Notes: a model not told the origin generated them from the sequence alone. A stretch of DNA of 64,000 bases from Fuscovulum ytuae (GCF_029953595.1 NZ_CP124535.1:3703001-3767000), one strand, 5' to 3'; shown: positions 25,153 through 34,335, counted from the first letter of the stretch. Numbers and translations: made by a program.

Positions 25153-25374
25153 TCAGCCTGCCATGCGATAGGCGAAGGCGATTGACCAGATGACGAAACC
25201 GACCACCACAAGCATTAGGGCAAGGTCTTCGACGGGCGGGGCCTTGCGGGTGGCCGGGCGTGGCTTCGGTAAGCTTGGACTGCGGCGCGCGCGATCTGCG
25301 GTGAAGTCGATGGCTGCGGGGCAGGCATCGGGCGGGTCGGGCAAGGCGAGGGGTGGCGTCATGTTGTGCGGCAT
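25153..25374 (-). CDS. Small single-pass membrane protein, 73 aa
   Basis: A Pro/Arg-rich cytoplasmic-type N-terminal half is followed by a hydrophobic helix near the C terminus (LALMLVVVGFVIWSIAFAY) and a short tail. A good terminator follows 74 bp downstream on the same strand, which supports expression. There is no clear ribosome binding site; ATG 25362 is an alternative start. No family recognised. It lies between two other small membrane-protein genes on the same strand. Confidence 0.5.
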   Translation of the reverse strand: MPHNMTPPLALPDPPDACPAAIDFTADRARRSPSLPKPRPATRKAPPVEDLALMLVVVGFVIWSIAFAYRMAG

Positions 25375-25502
25375 GATGGTCCACGATCTGAACGAAGTTG
25401 AAAAAATTGTCGTGCCGTCTGTCAGGCGGTGCCGACCGATCTGCCTGGCAAAGGCCAGCCGTCATGCCATCGCAGTCTGACGCGAAGTCTAAAGGGGCAG
25501 TG

Positions 25503-25673
25503 TCAGGCGGAGGCCACCATCACGGCCGATGTGGCCATGAGGGAGAGCGCCATCGCGAAAGCGCAGAACAGCGCCGCATCCTCGATCCGTTGCAGCAAGC
25601 GCGAGGCGCCGCGGTGTTCGGTCGTGGTCGTGCGGAGTGCCGGAAGGGCAGTGCGTTTGGTGTCGGTCGTCAT
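25503..25673 (-). CDS. Small single-pass membrane protein, 56 aa
   Basis: The start is ATG 25673, six nucleotides after GGAGG; an upstream in-frame ATG (25679) lies too close to that site. The product begins with a Thr/Arg-rich stretch, then RLLQRIEDAALF and a C-terminal hydrophobic helix (MALSLMATSAVMVAS). The LLQxIExA-plus-helix design is shared with the 62-aa protein at 24732-24920, suggesting a small duplicated family. Function unknown. Confidence 0.6.
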   Translation of the reverse strand: MTTDTKRTALPALRTTTTEHRGASRLLQRIEDAALFCAFAMALSLMATSAVMVASA

Positions 25674-25679
25674 TGTCAT

Positions 25680-26302
25680 CCTCCAGTTTATAAATCGGAA
25701 GAACGGATGGCCTTTGGCCTTGCTGCCTTGTCGAACCCTTGTCACCTGCACCGTCCCCACCCGGGGCACCGCCGGGGGGCGAACCCCCCACCAAATTTTG
25801 ATTCGCAGTTTTGACCCGCTTGGGTTGTGCTGCTGATGCTGCAAGATATCTTAAGATGAAGTGGCAAGAGGCGGGCGGCCAAAAGGTAAGAGTAGGGAAC
25901 CTCGGCGGTTTGAATGTGGCGCGTTGTTTCCGCACTGGAAACCAATCTTGGCCATAACCCCTGAAAACGCCTCATTTTTATTGAAATTGGAACCAATGGG
26001 TCTGTTTTGGGCCTGCCCGATGGATGCCACAATCTACCAATTCCGCCGCATTCCTATACGAACGGGGGGGAGCCCCGACCCGGTCTGGGTTGCGGTTAGA
26101 ATCGGATCGCTCTCCCTCTGGTTGCCATTGATGCGACGAGGGTGGGGACATCCGGTCGGATAGGGTCAATTGTGGCGCCATGTGGGCGCCTGTACGAAAG
26201 TAGTATACAAAAGGATGTGAGGCGGGCCTGACAGCTTGGTGTCTTTGGACAGGCTGACCGATGCCCCGGATGAAACGGGGCTTGCCTGATGGGTTTCGCC
26301 GG
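25680..26302. other. Long non-coding stretch without a supported gene
   Basis: About 620 bp of A/T-richer sequence than its surroundings, with no frame showing a plausible start plus ribosome binding site. It contains a GGCGCC-5-GGCGCC hairpin at 26174-26190 and a short stretch at 26027-26053 that, on the minus strand, resembles the D arm of a tRNA-Leu but cannot be folded into a full tRNA. It could hold the promoter for the small membrane-protein genes and an undetected small RNA. Confidence 0.45.
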
Positions 26303-26330
26303 GTTGATATATTCGCGCAATCATATCGAC
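26303..26330. promoter_or_regulatory. Inverted repeat upstream of modB, possible molybdate (Mo-box-like) operator
   Basis: GTTGATAT (26303-26310) and ATATCGAC (26323-26330) match as inverted repeats at 7 of 8 positions with a 12-bp spacer, 80 bp before the modB ATG. ATAT-containing palindromes of this size are typical of ModE/MopAB sites in front of mod genes, but the spacing is not canonical, so this is tentative. Confidence 0.35.
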
Positions 26331-26409
26331 CCCGGAGACAGGATGACCCGCCGCCACGCTATCTTGCCGTCACGGGGCCAGGGCGTGTGGGTCGAATGGG
26401 CGGCGGCGC

Positions 26410-27108
26410 ATGTTTGACAGTCTGAGTCCAGAGGAATGGCAGGCGGTGGCGCTGTCGCTGCGGGTGTCGTTTTGGGCGACGGTGGTGAGCCTGCCCTTGG
26501 GGATTTTCGTGGCCTATGCGTTGGCGCGGTGGGATTTCTGGGGCCGGCAGGTGTTGAACGGGCTGGTTCATCTGCCCTTGATCCTGCCGCCTGTCGTTAC
26601 GGGGTATCTGCTGCTGATCACTTTCGGGCGGAAGGGGTATGTCGGGCAGTTCCTTGACCAGTGGTTCGGCATCGTGCTGGCCTTTCGCTGGACGGGGGCG
26701 GCGCTGGCGGCGGGGGTGATGGCTTTTCCGCTGATGGTGCGGGCGATCCGGCTGGCGATCGAGGCGGTGGACCCGAAACTGGAACAGGCGGCGGGCACCT
26801 TGGGCGCGTCGCGGGGATGGGTGTTCCTGACGGTGACGCTGCCCCTGATCCTGCCGGGGATCGTGGCGGGGGCGATCCTTGCCTTTGCCAAGGCCATGGG
26901 GGAATTCGGGGCGACGATTACCTTCGTGTCGAACATACCGGGGCAGACGCAGACGCTGCCTTCGGCGATTTACGCCTTTCTTCAGGTGCCGGGGGGCGAG
27001 GCGCAGGCCTTTCGCCTTGTGCTGGTGTCCATCGTGGTGGCGATGGGGGCGCTGCTTCTGTCGGAATGGGTCAGCCGGGCCGTGGCGCGGAGGATCGCGG
27101 GGGCATGA
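26410..27108 (+). CDS. modB: Molybdate ABC transporter permease ModB
   Basis: About 232 residues, standard for ModB, with five to six membrane helices. The EAA loop of ABC importers is clear near residue 135 (EQAAGTLGASRGWVFLTVTLP), as is the following GAILAFAKAMGEFGATITFV stretch typical of molybdate/sulfate permeases. It works as a homodimer in the inner membrane with ModC. No modA-like binding-protein gene precedes it; instead there is a 24-codon frame (ATG 26343) with a GGAGACAGG site that overlaps the modB start. The modC ATG overlaps the stop by 4 bp. Confidence 0.92.
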   Translation: MFDSLSPEEWQAVALSLRVSFWATVVSLPLGIFVAYALARWDFWGRQVLNGLVHLPLILPPVVTGYLLLITFGRKGYVGQFLDQWFGIVLAFRWTGAALAAGVMAFPLMVRAIRLAIEAVDPKLEQAAGTLGASRGWVFLTVTLPLILPGIVAGAILAFAKAMGEFGATITFVSNIPGQTQTLPSAIYAFLQVPGGEAQAFRLVLVSIVVAMGALLLSEWVSRAVARRIAGA

Positions 27109-28193
27109 CGCTGGAGGTGGCGCTTTCGCATCGGTTTGGCGGCTTTGCGCTGGAGGTGGATTTTACCGCGCCGCCGGGGGTGACGGCGCTGTTCGGACGG
27201 TCGGGGTCGGGTAAGTCGACGGTGGTCAATGCCGTGGCGGGGCTTTTGCGCCCGGAGCGTGGGCGGATCGTTGTCGATGGAGAGGTCGTGCTGGACAGTG
27301 GCGCCGGGCGCATGCTGCCCGCGCATCGGCGGCGGATGGGATATGTGTTTCAGGATGGGCGACTGTTTCCGCATCTGACGGTGCGGCAGAACTTGCTGTA
27401 TGGCCGCTGGTTCGCGCCGAAAGGGGCGGGTGTGCCGCTCGACCGGATCGTGGATCTGTTGGGAATTGGCACGTTGTTGGAGCGTCGACCCGGCGGGCTG
27501 TCGGGGGGCGAGAAGCAGCGTGTGGCGATCGGGCGGGCGATCCTGTCGAACCCACGTCTTCTGTTGATGGATGAACCGCTGGCCGCGCTGGACGAGGCGC
27601 GCAAGGCCGAAATCCTGCCCTATCTGGAGCGGCTGCGGGACGAGCTTTCGCTGCCGATCCTTTATGTCAGCCATTCGGTGGCCGAGGTGGCGCGTCTGGC
27701 AACGACGGTGGTTCTGCTGGAGGCGGGGCGGGTGGTGACGGCGGGGGCGGTTGGGGATGTACTGGCCGATCCGGCCATCGCGCCGGTGATGGGGCTGCGC
27801 GAGGCGGGGGCGGTGCTGACGGCGCGGCTGGTGGCGCAGGAGGAGGACGGGTTGACCCGGCTTGACCATGCGGGGGGCGCGATCTTTCTGCCGCGCGTGA
27901 TGGCCCCGGCTGGGACGGAGATACGGCTGCGCATCCTTGCACGCGATGTGATGCTGGCGGTGGAGCGACCGTCGGGCATTTCGGCGCTGAACATCCTGGC
28001 CGGGGTGGTCGAGGAGGTGCGCGCTGGCGATGGGCCGGGGGCGATGGTGCGGCTGCGCGTCGGGGATGAGGCGCTTTTGGCGCGGATCACGCAGCGGTCG
28101 GCACGTATGTTGGACCTTGCGCCGGGGCGGGCGGTCTTTGCCGTGCTGAAGGCCGTTTCGGTGGCGCAGGGCGATGTCGGCGGGCGCGGATAG
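27105..28193 (+). CDS. modC: Molybdate ABC transporter ATP-binding protein ModC
   Basis: About 362 residues. The ATPase domain has Walker A GRSGSGKST near residue 33, the signature LSGGEKQRVAIGRAIL near 130 and Walker B LLLMDEPLAALDE near 150. From about residue 290 a Mop/TOBE-type domain (SALNILAGVVEEV) binds oxyanion and couples intracellular molybdate to transport, which distinguishes ModC from other importers. It overlaps modB by 4 bp. Confidence 0.92.
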   Translation: MTLEVALSHRFGGFALEVDFTAPPGVTALFGRSGSGKSTVVNAVAGLLRPERGRIVVDGEVVLDSGAGRMLPAHRRRMGYVFQDGRLFPHLTVRQNLLYGRWFAPKGAGVPLDRIVDLLGIGTLLERRPGGLSGGEKQRVAIGRAILSNPRLLLMDEPLAALDEARKAEILPYLERLRDELSLPILYVSHSVAEVARLATTVVLLEAGRVVTAGAVGDVLADPAIAPVMGLREAGAVLTARLVAQEEDGLTRLDHAGGAIFLPRVMAPAGTEIRLRILARDVMLAVERPSGISALNILAGVVEEVRAGDGPGAMVRLRVGDEALLARITQRSARMLDLAPGRAVFAVLKAVSVAQGDVGGRG

Positions 28194-28326
28194 CGCAGGC
28201 TGCCGCAAGATCGGGCATCTGACGGCATCGTGACGGCTTTTCTTGGCATTCGGGGGTTGCAGAGGGGCGCTGGCGCGTCACTGTCCTGCGGTGGAATGAT
28301 GTCGCTGGCGCGAGGATGATTTGCCC

Positions 28327-29499
28327 ATGTCGATCTGGAAGCAATCGGTGCTGAGCCTTGTCCTGATTTTGGGGGCGGGGCTGGGCATGGCGGCGCTGGT
28401 GCCGGCCGCGAACGGGGCGTTGCGGGGGATCGGGCTGGGCGCGGCGCTGGACCTCGTCGGGTTGACGGCACCGGTGGCAGAGGCCGGTCCGGCACGCGGC
28501 GCGGGCGGGCCGAGGGGCGGGCCTGCGACGGTTGTCGCGCAGCCGCCCGGCGAGGGACGGATCGCGGATCGGGTTACGGCCATCGGCGATGGCCGCGCGA
28601 TCCGGTCTGTCGTGGTGTCGCCCGAAACGCCGGGGCGGGTTGTCGAGGTGCTGATCCAATCCGGCCAGCCCGTTACGGCGGGGGATATTCTTTTGCGGCT
28701 GGACAGCGAGGCGGAAGAGATTGCCGTAGCCCGCGCGCAATTGGTGGTGGAGGATGCTCGGTCGGCCTTGGACCGGCTGAAGCAGTTGCAGGGGTCCGGT
28801 GCGAGTTCGGGGGTGCAGCTGCGCGAGGCGGAGTTCGCGCTGCGGCAGGCGGAACTGGAGTTGCGGCAGGCAGAGTTTGACCTGTCGCTGCGCGCGGTGC
28901 CTGCGCCTGTGTCGGGTTGGATCGGGATCGTGGGGGTGGAGGTTGGTGCGCAGGTGGGCACCGCGACCGAGATCGTGCAGATCGAAGACCGTTCGGTTCT
29001 GCTGGTTGATTTCCGGCTGCCGGAGCGCATGGTGGGGCGTATCGCGCCGGGGGATGCCGTGACGGCCGAGGCTTTGGCGGGTGGTTTCGGTCCGATCCCG
29101 GGCGTCGTAAGCGCGATTGACAACCGGGTTGATCCGGCCAGCCGTACCCTGCGGGTGCAGGCGCGATTGGACAATGCCGAGGACCGGTTGCGGGCGGGCA
29201 TGTCCTTTATGATCGGGATCGATCTGCCGGGAGAGCCTGCGCCGACGGTCAGCCCGCTATCGGTGCAGTGGAACCGCGATGGGGCCTTTGTCTGGGTGGT
29301 GCGTGAGGGCAAGGCGGCGCGCCTGCCGATTCGCATCCTGCAACGGTCCGAGACGGAGGTTTTGGTCGAGGCGGATTTTGCGCCCGGTGACAGGGTTGTG
29401 GTGGAGGGTGTGCAGGCCGTCCGCCCCGGGGCCGAGGTCCAGATTGCGGGGGAGGAGGCGACATCGGCCGCCGCGAAGCCTGATGCGGCAAAGCTTTAG
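28327..29499 (+). CDS. RND efflux system periplasmic adaptor (HlyD/MFP family)
   Basis: About 390 residues. An N-terminal membrane anchor (LSLVLILGAGLGMAALV) is followed by the lipoyl/biotinyl-like motif GRVVEVLIQSGQPVTAGDIL, a coiled-coil hairpin around residues 135-190 (Gln/Glu/Leu-rich), and the beta-barrel domain with AGMSFMIGIDLP near residue 290. It bridges the inner-membrane RND pump encoded next and an outer-membrane channel encoded elsewhere. The ATG lies 6 bp inside a longer frame with a TTG start. The spacing to the pump gene is 15 bp. Confidence 0.9.
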   Translation: MSIWKQSVLSLVLILGAGLGMAALVPAANGALRGIGLGAALDLVGLTAPVAEAGPARGAGGPRGGPATVVAQPPGEGRIADRVTAIGDGRAIRSVVVSPETPGRVVEVLIQSGQPVTAGDILLRLDSEAEEIAVARAQLVVEDARSALDRLKQLQGSGASSGVQLREAEFALRQAELELRQAEFDLSLRAVPAPVSGWIGIVGVEVGAQVGTATEIVQIEDRSVLLVDFRLPERMVGRIAPGDAVTAEALAGGFGPIPGVVSAIDNRVDPASRTLRVQARLDNAEDRLRAGMSFMIGIDLPGEPAPTVSPLSVQWNRDGAFVWVVREGKAARLPIRILQRSETEVLVEADFAPGDRVVVEGVQAVRPGAEVQIAGEEATSAAAKPDAAKL

Positions 29500-29514
29500 G
29501 CCGGGGTGGTGGGC

Positions 29515-32500
29515 ATGAACCGGACGCAACGGAATGCGCATCTGTCGGGCACCGCGCTGTTTGTGCGCAGGCCGATCCTTGCCTTTGTCCTGAATGCGAT
29601 GATCGTCATTGCAGGGGTGGCGGGCTATTTGGGCGGCGAAGTGCGGGAATTGCCCGAGGTGGACCGCCCCGTGATCACGGTGACGACGGATTATGCCGGG
29701 GCCGCACCGGAAACGGTTGACCGCGAGATTACGGCGGCCATCGAAGGCGCGGCGGGGCGGGTGTCGGGGGTGACGGATATATCGTCCAGTTCCCGCTTTG
29801 GCCGCAGCCGGGTGACGGTGGAGTTTTCCACCGCGACCGATCTGGATGTGGCCGCGACCGACATGCGCGACGCTATCGCGCGCATCGCCAATAACCTGCC
29901 CGATCAGGCGGATGCGCCGCGCATCGTGAAAGCCGATGCCAATGCCGATGCGGTGATGCGGTTGTCCCTGACCTCTCCCAGTCGCAGTGCCGAGGGGTTG
30001 ACGCGGATTGCCGAAGATCTGGTGCAGGACAGGCTTTTGTCGGTGGAAGGGGTGGCCGATCTGCAGATTTTCGGGGATCGGGCCGAGGTGTTCCGCATCG
30101 ATATCGACCTACGGCAACTGGCGGCGCGGGGGCTTTCTTTGGCTGATCTGCGCAATGCGGTGGCGGATGTGTCCTTCGACGCGCCCGCGGGATCGCTGGC
30201 ATCGGAGGCGCAATCGCTTGTGGTGCGGACAACGGCAGCGATCAACTCGCCCGAGGCGTTTGAGGCGATCCTCCTTGGCGACGGGGTGCGATTGGGCGAT
30301 GTGGCGCGGGTGAGCCTTGGTCCGGCACTGGGCGAGTCGATCCTGCGGGCCAATGGCGAAGCGGGGGTGGGGTTGGGCCTGATCCGGGCGGCGCAGTCGA
30401 ACACGCTGCGCATATCGGCGGGGGTGCAGGAGGCGGTGGCAGAGTTGCAACCGATCCTGCCGGATGACGTGACGCTGCGGATCACGTCGGATGATGCGAC
30501 CTTTGTGGCGGGCGCGCTGCGCGAGGTGGCGGTGACGCTGATGCTGTCGACGCTGATCGTCGTGGCGGTGATCTTTGCCTTCCTATTCGATCTGCGTGCG
30601 ACGCTGGTGCCCGCCGTTGCGATGCCCGTGGCCCTGATCGGGACGCTGGCAGCGGTCTATCTGGCAGGCTTCAGCATCAATATCCTGACGCTTCTGGCGC
30701 TGGTCCTTGCGACGGGGATGGTGGTGGATGACGCCATCGTGGTCTTGGAGAATATCGTGCGACGGCGGTCCGAGGGGATGGGCGCGCGGGCGGCGGCGGT
30801 TCTTGGCACGCAGCAGGTGTTCTTTGCGGTGGTGACGACGACGGCGACGCTGGCGGCCGTGTTCGTGCCGCTGTCCTTTCTGCCGGGTGAGGCGGGGGGA
30901 TTGTTCCGCGAGTTTGGCTTTACGCTGGCGATGGCGGTGCTGTTGTCATCGGTGGTTGCGCTGACGTTGTGCCCGGTTCTGGCAAGCCGGGTTCTGGGGG
31001 ATGCGAGGGCCACGCAGACCGGGGCGCTGGCCGGACTGGGGGCAGGGCTGTCAGGGGCCTATCGGCGGGCGCTGGAGGCGGCGCTGGCGGCCCCCATCGT
31101 GGTGGTGGCGGTATCGCTGATGCTGGCGGGGGTGGCTGCCTTGGCGCTGGGCGCGATCCGGCAGGAATTGACGCCGCCCGAGGATCGGGCCGTGGCCCTG
31201 TTGCGGGTGGAAGCGCCGCAGGGCGTTTCGCTGGATTACACCTTCGGCAAAATGCGCGAGATCGAGGACGCAGTGGCCCCTCTGGTTGACAGCGGCGAGG
31301 TGCAGAACGTCTTTTCCATCACCGGGTCGGGCGGGTCGTCTAATTCCGGTTTCATGGTCATGACGCTGGCCCCTTGGGAACAGCGGACGCGCAGCCAGCA
31401 AGAGATCGTGGGGGATGTAAACCGCGCCTTGGCGCGGGTGATCGGGGTGCGTGCCTTTGCCATCCAGCCCAACAGCCTGCGCATCCGGGGCGCGGGGCAG
31501 GGATTGAGCTTTGCCATCGTCGGGCCAAGCTATGAGGGGCTGGCGGAACAGGCGCAGGCCTTGGTGGCCGCGATGGAAGAAAACCCGGCCTTCGGGCAGG
31601 TGCGGCTGGGTTATGACACGACACAGCCCCAGCTTTTCCTTGAGGTGGACCGCGCGCGGGCGTCAGACCTTGGGGTGAGCATCGAAGGCTTGGGCGAGGC
31701 CTTGCAGGCTGTGTTGGACGGGCGGACGGTTGGCACGGTGTTCATCGGGGATCGCAGCCATGACATCCAGATGATCTCGACCACGGATCCGGTGAATGAC
31801 CCGTCTGATCTGGAACGGGTCTTCATGCGGTCAGCCAGTGGTGAGAACGTGCCGATCTCGGCCTTCGTACGGTTGGAGGAGCGGGCCGTTGCGCCAGAAC
31901 TGGGACGCGAGGCGCAGATGCGATCTGTGCCGATCACGGCGGGTTTGACGCCCGATCTGGCGCTGGGGCCTGCGCTGCAAGAGGTGGAGCGGCTGGCATC
32001 GGATATCCTGCCTGCGGGAAGCCGGGTCGTTCCCTTGGCAGAGGCAGCGGCGCTGGGTGAGACCGGGTCGGGCATTCTGCTGACCTTCGGATTCGCGATC
32101 CTGATCGTGTTCCTTGTGCTTGCCGCGCAATTCGAGAGTTTCGTTTCGGCGGTGATCGTGATGTCGACGGTGCCACTTGGATTGGCCTGCGCGGTCTTTG
32201 CACTGATCCTGACGGGGGGGAGTCTGAACGTCTATTCCCAGATCGGGCTGGTTCTTCTGGTGGGGATCATGGCGAAGAACGGCATCCTGATCGTCGAATT
32301 TGCCAATCAATTGCGCGATCAGGGCCGCGGGGTGCGTGAAGCGATCACGCAAGGCGCGGTGATCCGGTTGCGCCCGGTGATGATGACCATGGTGTCGACC
32401 GTGCTGGGAGGCGTGCCGTTGATCCTGTCTTCGGGGCCGGGGGCCGAAGCGCGCGAGGCCTTGGGCTGGGTGATCGTGGGGGGGCTTGGTCTGGCGACGC

Positions 32501-32631
32501 TGGTGACATTGTTCCTGACGCCTGTGGTCTATCTCCTACTGGCGGGTTGGTCAGTGCCGAAGGCGGCGGAAGAGGCGCGGTTGCGGCGGGAACTGGATGC
32601 GGCGACGGGCGGGCCTGTGGCTGCGGAATAG
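29515..32631 (+). CDS. RND-family efflux permease (AcrB/MexB-like, HAE1 type)
   Basis: About 1038 residues, full length for the family. It shows the N-terminal helix (RRPILAFVLNAMIVIAGVAG), a porter domain starting with VITVTTDYAGAAPETVDREI, the TM4 segment TLLALVLATGMVVDDAIVVLEN with the two essential Asp residues of the proton relay, and the symmetric second half ending with GIMAKNGILIVEFANQLRDQ and FLTPVVYLL. It pumps amphiphilic compounds out in a trimer. The ATG at 29515 is preferred over GTG 29506. The gene is immediately downstream of its adaptor and ends 4 bp from the convergent hydrolase gene. Confidence 0.93.
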   Translation: MNRTQRNAHLSGTALFVRRPILAFVLNAMIVIAGVAGYLGGEVRELPEVDRPVITVTTDYAGAAPETVDREITAAIEGAAGRVSGVTDISSSSRFGRSRVTVEFSTATDLDVAATDMRDAIARIANNLPDQADAPRIVKADANADAVMRLSLTSPSRSAEGLTRIAEDLVQDRLLSVEGVADLQIFGDRAEVFRIDIDLRQLAARGLSLADLRNAVADVSFDAPAGSLASEAQSLVVRTTAAINSPEAFEAILLGDGVRLGDVARVSLGPALGESILRANGEAGVGLGLIRAAQSNTLRISAGVQEAVAELQPILPDDVTLRITSDDATFVAGALREVAVTLMLSTLIVVAVIFAFLFDLRATLVPAVAMPVALIGTLAAVYLAGFSINILTLLALVLATGMVVDDAIVVLENIVRRRSEGMGARAAAVLGTQQVFFAVVTTTATLAAVFVPLSFLPGEAGGLFREFGFTLAMAVLLSSVVALTLCPVLASRVLGDARATQTGALAGLGAGLSGAYRRALEAALAAPIVVVAVSLMLAGVAALALGAIRQELTPPEDRAVALLRVEAPQGVSLDYTFGKMREIEDAVAPLVDSGEVQNVFSITGSGGSSNSGFMVMTLAPWEQRTRSQQEIVGDVNRALARVIGVRAFAIQPNSLRIRGAGQGLSFAIVGPSYEGLAEQAQALVAAMEENPAFGQVRLGYDTTQPQLFLEVDRARASDLGVSIEGLGEALQAVLDGRTVGTVFIGDRSHDIQMISTTDPVNDPSDLERVFMRSASGENVPISAFVRLEERAVAPELGREAQMRSVPITAGLTPDLALGPALQEVERLASDILPAGSRVVPLAEAAALGETGSGILLTFGFAILIVFLVLAAQFESFVSAVIVMSTVPLGLACAVFALILTGGSLNVYSQIGLVLLVGIMAKNGILIVEFANQLRDQGRGVREAITQGAVIRLRPVMMTMVSTVLGGVPLILSSGPGAEAREALGWVIVGGLGLATLVTLFLTPVVYLLLAGWSVPKAAEEARLRRELDAATGGPVAAE

Positions 32632-32635
32632 GCGG

Positions 32636-33622
32636 TCAGGCCAGCGCGAGGATCGGGCCATCGAGCAGGTCCATCAAGGTGCCGAAGTACCCCTCAGACC
32701 GGGCGGGCTGCGTGGGGTCTGAGGTGATGGCCACGGCGAGGCGAGCTGTGGGGTGGGACGCGATGATCTGGCCGCCAAAGCCGCGGGCGAGGGTCCAGCC
32801 TGTGGGGCTGAGGAACCAGCCAAGGCCATAGCCTAGGCCGGAGAAGGGTGAGCGGGTCTGGGGAATTTGCGAGGCGGTGATCCAGTCGGGGGGAAGCACT
32901 TCGGTGCCGTCGGCGCGGCCAGCGTCTCGCATCATCTGCGCCACGCGCAGCATGGCGCGGGGGGTGAGGGCCATTTCATTGCCGCCGAAATGAAATCCCT
33001 GCGGATCGCGTGTCCAATTGGGAATGTCGATGCCCAAGGGGCGGCCCAGCCTTTCGCGGGCGAGATCATGCAGCGTCTGGCCCGTGGCGGTTACAAGCGC
33101 CGCGCCGAGGACATGGGTGGTGCCCGTGGAATAGATCATCCGTCCGCCATTCGGGGCAATGCGGGGCTGACGTAGCGCATAGGCGACCCAGTTCCGTGAC
33201 GAAACCCAAGCGCCGTAGTTGCCCCCGGAGGTGCCTTGCAGGCCCGCGCGCAGGGTGACGAGGTGGTTCATGGTCAATTCGGCCACCCCTTCGGTGGCAT
33301 CGCGCGGGATCAGCGACGGGGCCACATCGCCAAGGCGCGAGTCGAGCGAGGGGATTTCCCCCCGCGCGATGGCGGTGCCAAGAAGGAGGGCGAGCAAGCT
33401 TTTTGAACAGGATTTGATATTGGCCGCGTGGTCCAGACCGCGCCCGCGCGGGGCTTCGGCCAAAAGAACGGCATCGCCGCGCTGCACGAGGATGGCGTGA
33501 AGCTGGGGCAGGGCGAGCGCGCGGTTACGGAGCGCATCGACGGGGTCTTGGGCGCGCGTCAGGCCGGGGGCGGCCAGAGTGGCCGCAAGGCCGAGGGTCA
33601 CATGGCGACGGGTCAGGGGCAT
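32636..33622 (-). CDS. Serine hydrolase, beta-lactamase class C/DD-peptidase family, exported
   Basis: About 328 residues. The start MPLTRRHVTLGLAATLAAPG gives a twin-arginine-type signal peptide ending at LTRAQ. The active-site SxxK motif is SCSK (KSCSKSLLALLLG), and a second motif appears as MIYSTGTTHVLG, with Tyr followed by Ser-Thr instead of the class C YxN; the C-terminal GFGGQII block resembles the HxG motif region. Family members hydrolyse beta-lactams, peptides or esters in the periplasm. The frame also extends upstream past the chosen ATG, but the Tat signal decides the start. It is convergent with the RND pump. Confidence 0.85.
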   Translation of the reverse strand: MPLTRRHVTLGLAATLAAPGLTRAQDPVDALRNRALALPQLHAILVQRGDAVLLAEAPRGRGLDHAANIKSCSKSLLALLLGTAIARGEIPSLDSRLGDVAPSLIPRDATEGVAELTMNHLVTLRAGLQGTSGGNYGAWVSSRNWVAYALRQPRIAPNGGRMIYSTGTTHVLGAALVTATGQTLHDLARERLGRPLGIDIPNWTRDPQGFHFGGNEMALTPRAMLRVAQMMRDAGRADGTEVLPPDWITASQIPQTRSPFSGLGYGLGWFLSPTGWTLARGFGGQIIASHPTARLAVAITSDPTQPARSEGYFGTLMDLLDGPILALA

Positions 33623-33773
33623 GGGCGTTGGGTGGCTGTGCGGGTCGCGCCTCAGGATGACTGTGGACAGGGAAAGGGCAAGGCAGGGGCGGGTCACGAT
33701 GCCGTCAGAGGGGCCTCGACAGTGGGGACGGGTTGGGGTTCCTTTGGCACAACAGAGCAGAAAGGGAAGACCG

Positions 33774-34169
33774 GTGGTGCATCGGATCGAAGTGCGGGTC
33801 TATTACGAGGACACCGATCTGGCAGGGATCGTCTATTACGCCAATTACCTGAAATTCATTGAGCGGGCGCGCACGGAATGGGTGCGCGGCCTTGGCATAG
33901 ATCAGGGCGCGCTGAAGCGCGGGAAGGGCATCGTCTTTGCCGTGCGACGGGTGGAGGCGGATTATCTGCGGCCTGCGGTTTTCGATGATCTGCTGGGGGT
34001 GACGACGCGGCTTCTGGCGCTGGGCGGGGCGCGGATCGAGTTGGAGCAAGAGGTTTGGCGGGGAGAGGAGCGGCTGTTCGCGGCCAAGGTGGTGCTGGTT
34101 TGCATGTCGGATGCGGGCGGACCCGCGCGCTTGCCACCTGAGGTGAGGGCAAGGCTGGAGGCGGGTTGA
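33774..34169 (+). CDS. ybgC: Tol-Pal system-associated acyl-CoA thioesterase YbgC
   Basis: About 131 residues, a single hot-dog fold. The catalytic motif is YYEDTDLAGIVYYANYLKF with the nucleophilic Asp, followed by FIERARTEW. YbgC hydrolyses acyl-CoA or acyl-ACP thioesters and is a constant neighbour of tolQ, linking lipid metabolism to envelope maintenance. The GTG at 33774 is chosen because AGGGAAG precedes it by 5-6 nt; GTG 33777 also fits. The gene begins the Tol-Pal block, separated from tolQ by 166 bp that contain a separate promoter. Confidence 0.93.
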   Translation: MVHRIEVRVYYEDTDLAGIVYYANYLKFIERARTEWVRGLGIDQGALKRGKGIVFAVRRVEADYLRPAVFDDLLGVTTRLLALGGARIELEQEVWRGEERLFAAKVVLVCMSDAGGPARLPPEVRARLEAG

Positions 34170-34255
34170 CGGCGCGGCTTTCGGCACATTCGGGGGCGAA
34201 TTGCTGCGCTGCGGCGGCGGGTTGCCGCGCAGGGGCGCGCTGTCGCGCAGATGTG

Positions 34256-34285
34256 TTGGCATTCCCCTTTGAATACGGATAGAAT
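34256..34285 (+). promoter_or_regulatory. Candidate sigma-70 promoter of tolQ
   Basis: TTGGCA (34256-34261) and TAGAAT (34280-34285) with 18-bp spacing, about 50 bp before the tolQ ATG. It would allow the tol genes to be expressed independently of ybgC. Confidence 0.5.
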
Positions 34286-34335
34286 CGCCGCTAATGGGCC
34301 ACGCCAAGGATGGCCCCGGGACAAGAGCAGGCGTA

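Noticed and set aside
26027-26053. Minus-strand sequence resembling a tRNA-Leu D arm (GCGGAATTGGTAGA)
   Set aside because: The D stem does not pair (GCG against TTG), and neither an acceptor stem nor an anticodon arm with a plausible loop can be drawn. Probably chance or a very old relic.
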